Assembly (NCBI RefSeq): GCF_949987515.2
Contig: NC_082695.1
Span: forward strand, 70,450,466 to 70,514,465
Source of the DNA: Delphinus delphis
Lineage: Eukaryota; Chordata; Mammalia; Artiodactyla; Delphinidae
Length of the DNA: 64,000 bases
Direction of reading: 5' to 3'
In this document: positions 48,831 through 60,837 of the stretch, one piece after another
Layout of the letters: the number at the start of each line of letters is the position of its first letter
Position numbering within the stretch: the stretch's first letter is position 1
Position numbers and translations under genes: made by a program
Notes under the pieces: generated by a model
Told to the model about the DNA's origin: nothing
The model's input: only the letters and a program-made list of their open reading frames with translations
Databases searched by the model: none

Positions 48831-49699
48831 ACAAAAACAGCTGTATCATTCCAGAATGGATAGAACAGATAACAAAATATCCTAGTTATCCACTGCACCA
48901 TTTCACAGATTCTGGGGGGAAAAAAAAAACAATAACAGTAACTCATAAAATCAAACTACAGCAACATGGGCTTATTTCTTTTACTGAACAGGTAGCCTTA
49001 AAAAATATTGTGTATGATAAGTCATACAAGATGGCAGAGATAATATTACAACGTATAACAAAATCACCCAAGTACTTGAGAAGAACATACTCCAATTTTG
49101 AGGCTAATTTCACCACATTCTTAGCTATTTCCCTAATTGTTCTGCATAAGGCAAAGCTTCCTTCTTCAGTGTCACTTAGTCTTAGCTGTATATTATAAAA
49201 AATAAAAAATGGATATTCTTTTTGAAATATTTATAGTGCCGACTTTCTTCTAATTTGGCTTGTCTTTCCTCTAAATTAGTAAAAATCTGTTAACATTTTT
49301 CCTGCAAGGAAAATCATTGCCACTGCATATACAGAATGTTTAATTGTGAATCTACAAAATGAATGTCTGCCATTTACATCATTATTACAGAGGCAAACCT
49401 TTAGGGCCCTCAAAGTAAGCCTATCGATTTGATGGACAAATGAAAAATAGAGATCATTTCAGCCCTTTCGGAAATATGCAAAATTTTAACACATCAAAAA
49501 GTAACCATCTTCTTTGACCTAAAAAAGTTATTAATTTAGGGCATAAAAATATCTTGATGGTAAACAGTTAGGTGCTAAGTAGGTGATGACTCACTTTTAC
49601 TGAGTGAAAAAGAAATAGAAGGATTTAAAAATAAGTACTCAGTTCAAGGAAAGTGAACGGTTTTGAAAACGAAAATGACAGTTCTTTGAAGAGATGTGT
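48831..49699. other. Intronic sequence, no gene seen
   Basis: AT-rich unique-looking sequence. Confidence 0.5.
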
Positions 49700-49870
49700 A
49701 GGTCAGAGATTCCTCAACCTGGCAGGACATCAGAGTGATCAAATGCACGTTTAAGTTAGATGCTTGGATCCCAGCCCAGACTTCCAAATATAGAATGTCT
49801 GTAGAAGCAGCCCAGGCATCTGTATTATGTGACTGGCCCAGAAGTAGCTCAGATGTATAGCAAGGGTGAA
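49700..49870 (+). mobile_element. MER5A-like DNA transposon fragment
   Basis: 'gacatcagagtgatcaaatg', 'gatgcttggatcccagccca', 'gcagcccaggcatctgtatt' follow the MER5-type order. Diverged; edges approximate. Confidence 0.45.
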
Positions 49871-50420
49871 GATCTACAAGATGTGGGCCTATTTCCTTAT
49901 GGAGTTCAGAGGCCATGGGCGTCAGCCATTCATCAGATATTCTTTTGTATCCGATATATAAGGACATTAAGAAATAGTGGGATAAAATAACATTCAAAGT
50001 AAATATAGAGCAAGAGGTGCCAAAGCTCATTTCTGGCATTCTCTGCCCAGCTCTTGCCTCTACTCTCTCATTAGTAACACAGTACTTGCGGGGGGGGCAG
50101 GGGGGGTTGGCATTGCTATATACACAGTTGTCTCATGCATATCAGTCTCCCCCGCAATAAGACAGCAGACTCACCCGATGCTAACATCCCCAACAAATGA
50201 GCTAATCCCGGGGAAATAACCAATTAACCTGAACTGGCTCTACATAAAAGAGGAAAATACAACAAAAGAAACAGTGATGTAGCTAAGTGGATCCATCTAG
50301 GGATGAACTCAAATATACCAGCTTCTAGAGACACCTAAATTACACATGAGAATCAAGAACTCATAGAGGCGCTGTTGCAACCAAAGACCACCACCTACAG
50401 TTCTAGTCGTAAAGGTGGCA
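49871..50420. other. Intronic sequence, no gene seen
   Basis: Includes a G-rich run at 50090-50107 ('gcggggggggcagggggggt' without its exact ends), a possible G-quadruplex on the plus strand. Confidence 0.5.
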
Positions 50421-50435
50421 CTGGAGATTACTTTT

Positions 50436-50632
50436 TTTTTGGCGGTATGCGGGCCTCTCACTGCTGTGGCCTCTCCCGTTGCGGAGCACAGGCTCTGGAC
50501 GCGCAGGCTCAGCGGCCACGGCTCACGGGCCCAGCCGCTCCGCGGCGTGTGGGATCTTCCCGGACCGGGGCACGAACCCGTGTCCCCCGCATCAGCAGGC
50601 AGACTCTCAACCAGTGCGCCACCAGGGAAGCC
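50436..50632 (-). mobile_element. CHR-2-like SINE
   Basis: Reverse element: T-run, 'gcggtatgcgggcctctcac' and 'gcgccaccagggaagcc' at the right. It is flanked by a perfect 15-bp target-site duplication, ctggagattactttt, at 50421-50435 and 50633-50647. Sense to TCF4. Confidence 0.96.
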
Positions 50633-50647
50633 CTGGAGATTACTTTT

Positions 50648-51439
50648 AGAAGAAGTTTGGCCACGGAAACAAGGTCCTGTAGGACAAAACTGTGCAGTAG
50701 ATGAAAAAGTTTCTTTGTCCCTCTCCCACATGCTCAGAAATAATGTCCCTGAAACATCTCTCCTATCCCATTCTTAGGAAGCCACTAAAGTCCCATTCTT
50801 AGGTAGCCGCTAAAGCAATGTATCAAAAGGTGGGAAGAAATGACCACAGTGAAGCCCTCCTCACAACAGTATTTGCATTAATGAGTGTCTTCAAGTGATC
50901 TGAACACAAAGCAAAGAAAGATGAATTCTGGGAAGGAAAATGGGAAAGTCTTAGCTTATGGAGGCAAAGAGCAGGGGAAAGAGGTAGTCCAAAGGGAAGA
51001 CCGTCAGCCTGGGATGGGAAGCGTGTATACCATAGGGTTGAAATGCAGGAGCAGGGGAAGAACGGAGAAAGAGAAAAAGTACACCCTTTCACCTGCCCAA
51101 GGCAAGTACTCTGTGAACCCCCAAACAACAGAGGAGGTCATTCATACATGGGCAGCCAGTAGGAAGGCAAAGCAAGGAGTTCGGTTTGGAGCACTGGGGA
51201 GATGAGTGAGCTTGGGAAAAGTTCCACAGCTAAGATCTAGAAAAGGAAGCGAAAACCCACACTGGGAACAGCCCAGCACAGTAAACAGACCAGCAAAAAT
51301 AGAGGCTACTCTTCTCCAGACACTCTCCACCAAGAAGCCAGTCAAAAGAAAGATGGGGAATGATAGAAGAGTGAAAGCAATGACCTTTCTTTACCTGGCA
51401 TGAGGTAGGGTGGCTTATAGAAGTGAGGATGCAGTAACT
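50648..51439. other. Intronic sequence with a short tandem duplication
   Basis: Contains the 25-bp duplication at 50766-50815. The rest is purine-rich, gene-free sequence with short opposing frames. Confidence 0.5.
50766..50815. repeat. 25-bp tandem duplication
   Basis: Two adjacent copies starting 'tcccattcttagg' and ending 'gccRctaaag' differ at two positions (a/t and a/g). Confidence 0.95.
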
Positions 51440-51545
51440 TCAAAGACCCTAAGAGCATGTCTGTCTTTTTCGGTGCTGTGTTCCAGGATCTAGCTCACTG
51501 CCTGGCACTAAGGAATATCCAACAAACACTGGCCAAATCGATGGC
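51440..51545 (+). mobile_element. L2 LINE 3' end fragment
   Basis: 'catgtctgtctttttcggtg', 'agctcactgcctggcactaa' and 'atggctcactgaata' resemble the L2 3' terminus ('...cctagcacagtgcctggcac...'). Confidence 0.5.
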
Positions 51546-51829
51546 TCACTGAATACCCTGGAAGCAATAATAAAATTCAATAAATACTTAACAAATACTT
51601 AAACATTAAACGACTGGGCATACCGGGGTAACTCTTAAAAAAAACTGAGGACTTAAAGGGACAAAAATGATGTCTTGGTTATTCACAGACCACTTAAAAA
51701 TTTTAAAGTCAACTAGCTTATTTCCTTGAAGGGTAAATTTCAAAAAGGCTAGTCTAATGTATTAACTACGTAAAACAAATCCACAAAATTATCTTCAACC
51801 ATTCTAAGAAACGCAGTTAATTGTCTTTT

Positions 51830-52520
51830 CTCTCCCCAGCTTCTTCTCCATCCTTTTAACTTTTTCTAGATTTTCGGGTGACTACTGCTAAGCTTTTGGG
51901 GTTTTATTAGTTTTTCTTCTCACCCCTTGATCACCTGTTCTGGCATGATTCTGCTTTCTTTTGTATTTCTTCTTTCTCCCCTGGGAAATTTATGTCTGTT
52001 TCTGGCATCTGTCCCCCATCCTCCTTTGTGAACACTGAGGTGAAAAATTCATTTATTTTTTAGCAGTGTCTCCACTGCCTGTCAATAAATTACCCTTTTT
52101 ATCTCTTTACGCCTTGACGAACCACTTTTCAGATCTCCTGTTCTGTAGGTGCTCTCAGAAATAACTCATTATTATTTATCATCATCTCATAGGTAATCTC
52201 TCTTCCTTTTTTTCACTCTTAATTTGGAGATATTTTTTTATATTCTTAACATCTTCCTGTAATCACACCAGTCTCCTCCTCTATAACACTCGATGCCAAC
52301 TGTGCCTCTTTCTTAATAAATAATTGCTTTGTGCTCTTTAGTTTCTAATCCTGTTAGCCTGATAACTGGAATATTCTTGTAGCGTGTTTATAAGCAGCAT
52401 TAACTTTGGGGCATCTACTTGCTGAATTGTATCTCTGAATACGCATGCCTTTTCCCACTTTTATTCTTTCACTACTTACCCCCTCCTTTTTCTCATTCTG
52501 CTTTATAGCGTCTAAAGTTC
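51830..52520 (-). mobile_element. CR1/L3-type LINE remnant
   Basis: Plus-strand text 'gaacactgaggtgaaaaatt', 'catttattttttagcagtgt', 'ctgtcaataaattacccttt', 'ttatctctttacgcc', 'ttcttaacatcttcctgt' and 'agcattaactttggggca' parallels the reverse complement of ancient CR1-clade elements. Strong decay; no coding frame survives. Confidence 0.45.
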
Positions 52521-55500
52521 AAGGCTGACTGTTAAATTTTGTTTCAAGAGACAGAAAGGTTGCAGTTCTGCCTACACATCTCCTGCATTTTTCAGAGTTT
52601 AAATCAATGGCTCAGATAATATTTGCTATGAAAAGCATCATTTGATGACCAAATCTAGTGCAACAATCCATTAGGTCCAAACTCCTACATGTGTCATAAA
52701 TTTGCATAACACCAAATCAAGCTTCCCTGCTTCTTCTTTCCCTTCTCTAGTTTGACCAGACTTGCTGAAGCCTCTAGCTGGATTATCATCATATTCTGAA
52801 AATACTCTCCAATTCTATACTTCCAATCACACCCTTTGTTTCGCATAAAACTTAATCAAGAGGAGTTTCATGTAAGTTTCCACTTGTACATAATGATAAT
52901 TTATGTAGCTTAAGCTACATTCAGTACATTCCCCGCCATAAATTTTCTTTCTATAGTATACACAGATAAATCACATTTATCTCCTCATTATTTTCCATCA
53001 TGTCCATATTCTAGTGGTCCTCACCACCTGACAGGCACAATTTAACTCCTTTTCCATTGCAATTTGTATAACCTTTAATTATCAGCCAGTATTAGCTTGT
53101 ACCTGTAATTTCAAGTGATGTTCGTTTCTTCTAAACTAAAAAATGAAAGAATGACTACCAGGAAGTCCCTTGTTTTGCTTAGCATACCCATCTAAATGGC
53201 ATAAACCGCATGTGATATAGGCATTAAAAAGCATTTCTGAAATATAAACTTTACGAAGTAAAACAGCCTGAGCTACCTGATGGATACCAGCTGATAAATA
53301 TGATAAAACTGCAAAATAGGATTCTGCCCCTCCAACGTGGAACATATTAAGGGAGCCAAATAACGATACTGAGTAATGTAGCCACCATCAGTAGAAACTC
53401 TGCAGCAGGCCACAACACAGTCTGAACTTATGTGCTGCTCTTTAGTTAAAAAATATATATATAGTCATACCCATTTTAAATAAGTAGAAATTTGCACAAA
53501 TAGAAAGGGACTTTCCTAGGATCACTAAGAAATCATGCCAATCCAGCCTAATTGGTAATGCTTTTAAGCACCACATTTAACTGGATTTTCTTACAGCACT
53601 AATGTTCCTCCACTGACACAACTTAGCAGGCAATGTATTTACAAAAACTATAATAGTCTGAAAAGAATGGACAATGAGCAAACTAGTCAATTACAGGCTT
53701 AAACTTTAAGCAAGCACTTACAATGAAAATTTAAAAAAAAACAAAAACCTGTATCTTGGCTATTGGGTCATTTTCCAGGCTACTAACTGCTGAACCATGT
53801 GCAGAACATGCTTCCAATTTAACCATCCAGATTTCCTAAGAAGGCAGAGAGCTTTGCTCTGCAGGCAGAATCAAGTTGGTCTTCAATTTGATTTTTAAAA
53901 CAAGGCAGTTGTACAGGAAACTAATAAGATTTTGCTGCGGATTATCTGAAGAAGAAAGGAAAGGGGAAGTAGGTATTATTTTAAAGACCTTAATTTGTCT
54001 GTCTATGAAAGCGAAAAATATCACCTTACTTTGGTTTAGAAAAGGGTAGTAGCTGAATAAGTTCTACAGCCCCGTCAGCTTCTGAGAATCCACAGCCCCA
54101 AGTCTCGCCTCTTTTGAGACACAGCATCGGCAATGGCTGCTAAAGCAAAAACACCACGTAGGATAGGAGGTCATGGTGGCTTTGACAGCTTCAGAGAAAA
54201 TCTGAATGTTTCCTAGCTAACGAAAGAAGCTCTCCGGTCTTACAAGTAATCAGACACAATAAAATCTCAAAGTTTCACTCTCGAAATGGCGGGCTTCCAA
54301 TGGCACCAGATCAAAATCCACACACAAGGAAGTGACCAGAACAGAAGCCAGGTGCATGGAAGGACTTCGGGGGCTTGAAGCTGTAGGGCAGAAGTCCTAC
54401 ACACTGGTGTGGTGAGCCCAGATGGGTTGGCTTTTGTTAATGAAGCATTGGTACTTCTCACGGACATGATCGGAGGAAGTCAAAGGATGGTTCGTCCACA
54501 AAAACGTCCACAATTGCAAACAGTGTACTAATGTCCCTGAAGACTTGTCACCATTATGACATTTATTATGAAATCAAGTCAGGTTGACCTAACTTTGGTT
54601 CAGGTCAATCTAGTCCTTGTATGAGGTACCACTGCTCGTTTACAAAACAAGTTGATGGCTGCTAATCTGTTCCCTCTCTCTGCGTATGCCAAGCCATCAG
54701 GTTATTACCCTGCAGTTAGGACCCTGTTCTTAAACTCCCTGGGAGCTCACACATGGCTCTCCAGGAATCTTGTTTGTCACAAGAACTGTGTTCCTGAAAA
54801 GTGGTCATGAGTCTAATTTTCATAGTCTTAAAGGCATCCTCTGGAAAACTCCCCATAAAGGAAACGATTACCTCTCAATACCTTCAGAATTAACCCAAAT
54901 ATTCATTTAACCTTCAGCTCCTATAATTAGCATTTGGATCATCTTGTAATTTTCTGTCTTAATACTAGATGTAGGTGAAGAGACACCTAGGACTTTTGTC
55001 CAGGTAATCTTGAGATTTTTGTCGTTGCTTGTTTGAGTTCTTTGCTCATAAGGCCCAACAAAGTAGCCAGTTAATAATTATCAGTTAGTTGCTACTTTAC
55101 ATCCTATTTATCACCTGGTAAATCTGGTTGATCACACAACTAAAGAACCGCATTTGCTTCTTCCACTGGTCACAGAAGAGCTATTTGTTTTAAGCTTCCT
55201 CTCCAGAGGGCAGAATACTGACCGTGAAGACAAGGACCCACAATTACAGAAATGGCTCTCATTAATTATCCTCAACATAGAAGTGAGGAAACTTTGTGGG
55301 AAGGGTAGAGTCAGGATTAAGCCCAAGAGTGCACACTGCTTAAGTATCACGCAATACAGCTTCTTGGATCAACAAAGGGCGGACAGAGGGCACATTTGCA
55401 GACCAAAACCAACAAGAAGAAATCTAATAAGTGAGGATTAATACAAAGTCCCATTTTACATAAGGAAGTGGAAGACCTGATTAGAAAGCAGTGGATATTA

Positions 55501-56211
55501 AAAACAATAATTTCAGTGGACTGGGAGCTCAATTTTCAGTCAATGCCAAAGCACGGGTAAGTGAAACCTTAGACTGCATTAATACTAAAAATGAAAGCAG
55601 ACTCACTACTGATTAACCCAGACCAGGAATACTGAGCTAAGTCCTGGATTCACCAGTTGGGAGAGGGAAAGAGACCAACTAGAACACACGCAGAGGACAA
55701 GTGATCAGGAATACAAGGCATGGTTAAACCATGCTCTGTGAGATGTTACATGTTTTCCAACAACACTTCGGAAGGAAGCAAGAATTATCATCCTGGGAAA
55801 CACGTGCAGAGAGAAAAGACACAATCCCAGGTAGCTCTGGAGGAGAAACTTAGTGTCCCGAGCTGACAGCTGCAGACCTGAGAACATTCTGAAAGTCAGA
55901 GCTGTCACAATGCAACAAACTGCCTTGTCAGGAGTGGCTTCCCCAATGCAGTGAGTGCCCAGGCAGAGGAAGGAATGCCTGCTGGGGTCCATTCACTTAT
56001 ACATTGGTCAGAGTGTCATGTGTGCCAACAACTTTGCTAGGGCGTCATCTAGAAGGATTCCCATATTGGGAGGGAAGCTGATGTAAAAGAGAAAGAACAC
56101 AAGGAGAGCTCTAAGTTCTAGTTCGCTTTTAAGAATCTATGATGTCTTCCCAAATAGTGGATAAATTAATGTTCTGAGACAAGAGTTTCATTCCAATCTA
56201 CCTTAGTGGAG
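52521..56211. other. Intronic sequence, 3.7 kb, no gene seen
   Basis: Mostly unique-looking sequence without a recent insertion. A possible MIR piece lies near 55280-55330. Open frames at 54267-54467, 55154-55441 and 55705-55992 are short and domain-free. Confidence 0.45.
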
Positions 56212-56297
56212 GAACGGAAGGGAAAAAGGAGGGGGAAGGGAGGGAGGGAAGGAAGGAAGGGAAGGAGGAAAGGAAGGGAGGAAGAAAGGAAGAAAGA
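56212..56297. repeat. (GGAA)n low-complexity tract
   Basis: G/A-only sequence with GGAA and GGGA units, such as 'gggagggagggaaggaagga'. Confidence 0.93.
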
Positions 56298-56479
56298 ATT
56301 TATAAATAATGTGTTAGAGATGGGTGATTAAATATACCACTGAAATGACTATGTGATCAAATCAAGAATTATCCAGTTTTCTTAAAGATACTAACGTTTT
56401 GGGGAAGAAAAAGATGAGATGGAGGCTTTTTCTCCTTCAATTTAAGATCTTTAGAAAGCAAAATGATTAATCAGAAAAT

Positions 56480-57200
56480 AGGTTCCCTTTTCTCTCTCTG
56501 GTAACTTGTCCATTCCCATGACTTCAACTAGCAAATACGGAATACTATATGCCAAATCTGCAATCCCCGGACAGAACCACAAATCAAGTCACTCGCAGAC
56601 ATCTCAAATATTCAGCATGTCCCAAACTGAACTTACCATCTTAATCCCCCATAACCTGCTTTTCCTCCTGTATTCCACATCTCAGTGAATGACACCGCCC
56701 AAGCCAGACATCAAGAAGCCAAGGACGACTCTTCCTTTATCCATCAGTTACTGAGTCCAACCATTTCCTTCCATTTAATATCACTCAAATTCATATCCTC
56801 CTCTTCACCCCCACTGTTCCTGATTTGGTCCAATCTCTCATCTTTTCCTCTTGGAATTGCTTTAATCACCTCCTGAGTAATCTCCCTGCCCGTCGTGTTG
56901 CCTCCTATTCACACTGTCGCTAGTGACTATCCCAAACCATAAATCTATCATGTTATCCCACTATTTAAAATCAACCCTTAAGTAGATTTTAAGTTGGATT
57001 TTCACTACATGCTTCAGTGAAAATCCAACTTCCTCCCCCTACCATTCAAGAAAGCCCCTTCATTTTTTTGAGGTGAGGATTCTAACCCAGCTTCCGTGTC
57101 ACCGCTTCCTCTGTGGACCCTGTGGAACTATGTCTCAGTCTTACAGAACCTCTTCAGTTCTGGGCTTCCTGTGACATCCTCTAGCTCCTACACCTCTCCG
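56480..57200 (+). mobile_element. L2 LINE 3' region remnant
   Basis: Order 'tcagcatgtcccaaactgaa', 'cttaccatcttaatccccca', 'cccaagccagacatcaagaa', 'gcctcctattcacactgtcg', 'aaatctatcatgttatccca', 'ctatttaaaatcaaccct' follows L2 ('acatgtccaaaactgaactc ... cccaagccagaaacc ... aatctgatcatgtcactcc'). It carries an anomalous inverted repeat at 56991-57031. Confidence 0.65.
56991..57031. repeat. Perfect 16-bp inverted repeat (hairpin, 9-nt loop)
   Basis: Left arm aagttggattttcact at 56991-57006, loop acatgcttc, right arm agtgaaaatccaactt at 57016-57031. The arms are exactly complementary. Confidence 0.97.
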
Positions 57201-57867
57201 CCTTTCTCTCAACTGACAATTTTCTTTTTACTTGGATAGTTGCAACTCATCCAGTAATGGCACCATCCACTCATGCAGTATCACTTCTAATAGAACAAAA
57301 TGCATACTGATTCATCCAATAACCATTTCCAATGCCCTTCTCTCTTGCCTGCCTCTTGAGTCCTAGTGCCAACTAACACTGTAAAAGTTCACTCTCCCCG
57401 CTTCCCTTGCAGCTATGGGTAAATATCTCGTAGAGATCTGACCAATAAGATGTTAACAAAATCCTGCTCAAGGCCACGGGTTTCTGGGGATGCTAGTTTC
57501 CCCGCTGATGGAATGAGATACAAGTGGGTATGGATGCTACTCTAACCTCTGCCTCTCCAACTTCCTATCCTGAACTCTGACATGGTGTCTGGGGTTCAGC
57601 AGCCGTCTTGCAAGAAATGCAAGATGAGAGAAAAAGATGAAGAATTAAAATCGGCATGCTGAGGAGGGCAGGAAAGCAAAGATGGCAACACTAATTTGCT
57701 GAATCCACACAGGCAACTCCCACCTGCAGACATCCCCTTAAGTGATGGAAAAAGCCATGTTTGTTTGATGATGATGTTACTCTGATCAGGTATTCCATTA
57801 GTTGCAGCTGAACACACACTTAACTGCGATTGCACCTCAGGGAATTCTTGCCACGCTCTCTACAAGT
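57201..57867. other. Intronic sequence, no gene seen
   Basis: Decayed sequence following the L2; possibly further LINE debris at 57330-57600. No gene. Confidence 0.45.
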
Positions 57868-58090
57868 GAGGCAGTGCGGGGTGGTTGAGAACAAGGGCTT
57901 TGGAGTCCAGCAGATAAAGCTTGGGATCTGGGCTCTGCCCCTTCTCACTGCACAACACCAGGCAGGTAACCTAATCTCTCTGATCCTCAACGGTACCTGC
58001 CCCTGTAAAACGGCAATGACAATGCCCAAGAAAGAAACCAGGTTGTAAGTGTAAAGTATTAGTGGATGCCTGGTATACCATGAGCACCAA
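57868..58090 (+). mobile_element. MIR SINE
   Basis: 'cagtgcggggtggttgagaa', 'caagggctttggagtccagc', 'gggatctgggctctgcccct', 'ggtaacctaatctctctgat', 'cctgtaaaacggcaatgaca' follow the full MIR order. Confidence 0.85.
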
Positions 58091-58189
58091 AACATCTCAG
58101 CCATTACTACAAGGAAACTGATGGTTGGTATCCTAGACATGTGATCCAACAGCACCCTGTGCACACACTGATCAGTTCCCTAATGTCCT

Positions 58190-58345
58190 GACTTAAAATT
58201 ATTTGTTACCCATCTGACTCCTTCCATAGACTGTGGGCCACGCTGAAAGCAAGAAGAGTGGCATGTCACTCTCTGGTACCTAACAGGGGCCTGCATGGCA
58301 CAGATTTTCCACAAGTACTTTCTGGATGAATGAATGAATGAACCA
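58190..58345 (+). mobile_element. L2 LINE 3' end
   Basis: 'atagactgtgggccacgctg', 'gggcctgcatggcacagatt' and the terminal (GAAT)n 'ctggatgaatgaatgaatga' match the L2 3' end. Confidence 0.6.
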
Positions 58346-58656
58346 AAGACTAATTTGAGTGCTGAAGTTTGGTTGGCTTCTAGGACAATTAAAATTTATA
58401 TGGATGGTTAAAAAAATACATATACTGAGGACCATATGATGGCAGACATGCTGATGACACGTTCATTTTATTTATCAAGAAGCCAATCAAACTTGTAAAG
58501 CAGTAAGATATTCTGTTTTGCTTTCACAAATATGTGATTTGCCATTTCCCTCCCTGCCATAAGGGAGTACTTGCTCTCTGTCTGAAAATCAAGAGAGCTA
58601 GGATATGAGGTGTCAACACCACTCGCGATACAACCAAGCCAAAAACAGCACATGAG

Positions 58657-58864
58657 GCTTCCCTGGTAGCGCAGTGGTTGAGAGTCCGCCTGCCGATGCA
58701 GGGGACGCGGGTTCGTGCCCCGGTCTGGGAGGATCCCACGTGCCGCGGAGCGGCTGGGCCCGTGAGCCATGGCCGCTGAGCCTGCGCATCCGGAGCCTGT
58801 GCTCCGCAAAGGGAGAGGCCACAGCAGTGAGAGGCCCACGTACCGCAAGAAAAAAAAAAAAAAA
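58657..58864 (+). mobile_element. CHR-2-like SINE
   Basis: Head 'gcttccctggtagcgcagtg', B-box 'gggttcgtgccccgg', end 'ggcccacgtaccgcaag' and a long A tail. It is flanked by a perfect 16-bp target-site duplication, aaaaacagcacatgag, at 58641-58656 and 58865-58880. Antisense to TCF4. Confidence 0.96.
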
Positions 58865-59019
58865 AAAAACAGCACATGAGATCTACATTTTATCTTTTCT
58901 ACTCCGTCCAACTTAGCCTCTAGAAAAGGCTCTCCTTCTGAATGTTGCTATGAAGTTATAAAATGAACGATCCTCATTGTCTGGCAGGGGGATGATGTGG
59001 AGGTGGGAGGGGGGAGCTT

Positions 59020-59420
59020 CTCGGGCTCTCCAAATATCAGAACGCTTCCAAACATTTTTTCTAAACCGCGTTTTGTCATCTGCAGTCAAACGCATACAAA
59101 ATAGCATTGTATAGGAACGCTATTTAAACGTGACCGCTGAAACACGTTTCCTAATCACAGTGACCTTGGAAAACCGCCTTGATATAAAAACCAGCCCTCC
59201 CTTGGTCATTAAGATTTTTGCCTGCAGCGGGAGCACTTTCTTTGTCTCTAGGAAGGGATACTCCCTCGTAGTAAAAGGCAAGGTGATCTGCTCTGATAAA
59301 ACTTTAACAGGTGCTTCAATTTATATATTATATTACAGCCTTACAAGCTTACACTAATTATTAATTATCCGCCTAAGTGTACACTGCTTTACACATCCTG
59401 CCCCTTAACTAGAGTACTCA
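59020..59420. promoter_or_regulatory. Candidate conserved non-coding element
   Basis: Non-repetitive, with CpG-bearing motifs ('ttctaaaccgcgttttgtca', 'caaacgcatacaaaatagc', 'tatttaaacgtgaccgctga', 'ttgcctgcagcgggagc'). Inferred only. Confidence 0.3.
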
Positions 59421-60837
59421 GAAAAGCTATTGTACTTTGCCGGACTAACGGACCATGTCTTGGACAGCTAAATGGCCTAGCAAATGCAAAGATTTTCCCA
59501 TATGTACACTTTACAGTGTTCATGCAGATCCACTGCCTATGCAAACCAACTGCGTTTCCGCAACCATACCCCACCTTGAGGAACGTGGGTAACTGAGGGA
59601 GGGCTGGAAATGGACGATCTTAGCAAATTAGAGCCAATTTACGAAGCAGCTTCCTTAGTGTTTGCAAAGAGCATCACTCTGTGGTTAGGACTGTAGGGAT
59701 AGTGAGTTCTCTCATTCTACTCTGCAAACATTTTCCAGGAGTCACAGAGAGGCTTCTTTTTATGCTAGAGCAGGTGTGAACTCAATTCCACCCTAAGACT
59801 AGTATCAGCTCAGCTGAGAGAATAGCCATAAATTTTTATTTCAGAACTAAATGAAACTCATGAGGGTATGGGGCAAAATCTCATTAACTATTAAAAAGCC
59901 TTTAAACGACTCTGAGCAGGCCTGCTTTCTATGGTTTTATTTTCAATTTGGCGTTCAAGCTGTATACAGGACTTTGCAATGAATGGAAAATGCAATCACA
60001 AAAAGTGTATATATTTTGAACCGTTTTATCTTTGAGGTAACAAAACATTTCAGAGAGTTCTTCCCCCGCCGCCACCGAGACCACATCTCCATGAGTTAGG
60101 TCAGTAAAAGAAATAAGGAAACCAAGGGTAAAGGAAAAGTGGGAGATGACCAAAAGATTATGCAGCAAACTATTATTTCATAGGTCAGTTTTGCCCCCAA
60201 CTAGTTACTAGGATGCCTGACAGAGGTTGCCCACAGCTGCTTAAGCGGTCTGCCAAGATATTGAAAATATTTATGCTCACTGCATCTCAGTTTCCAAATA
60301 ACATTTGCGACACCATCAATAAATAAGGAAAAGGGAAACTCTGCAATGAGAAAAATAAACACACACACACAATATAAAGTATGAATTTAATCCTGTCAAG
60401 CCAAGCATTAAGGATTCCCCAAATCTGAATATTAGGCTCATTTCTGAATACTCTGAAAGTTCTGAAGAAGACATGGTCACCAATAAATTCTTCTCCACGA
60501 TTTGGTATTGCCCAATTAAGTACCATCAGTTACACATAAAGAGTTTATGCTTGCATCCCCAGCATTCAGATTTGGCTACTGAACTCTTCAGAGTACGGCT
60601 TGATCTGAATAGCCAAGGCGAGGAAAAGGCAGGAGCAATTAGTAACCTAGTAATTTCAGAGATTCAGGCAGCCACGTCGATGCTGGTAATTCAAGGCTAG
60701 AAAATCGCACTTCGAGATCGGAACGCTCTAAAATTAGCTTTTTGTGTGTCTCTTTCTCTCTCATCCTTCTCTCCTTTTGTCTCCCCCTTCTCCACCAAAT
60801 GTTATCAGATATTACACACATTCCATTTTCATTCAGC
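59421..60837. other. Intronic sequence, no gene seen
   Basis: Non-repetitive. 59930-60100 has intact-looking AT-rich motifs and a short 'ccgccgccacc' run near 60067. No coding feature; the short frames lack domains. Confidence 0.5.

Noticed and set aside
51830..52520. Novel pyrimidine-rich RNA gene
   Set aside because: The string order fits a decayed CR1/L3-type LINE in reverse orientation better than a new RNA.
58468..58911. 147-codon and overlapping frames around 58.5-58.9 kb; likewise at 8351-8602, 22115-22489, 42645-42911 and 50309-50777
   Set aside because: These frames read through CHR-2-like SINE copies. The same peptide pieces recur at each copy because the SINE sequence recurs, not because a gene is present.
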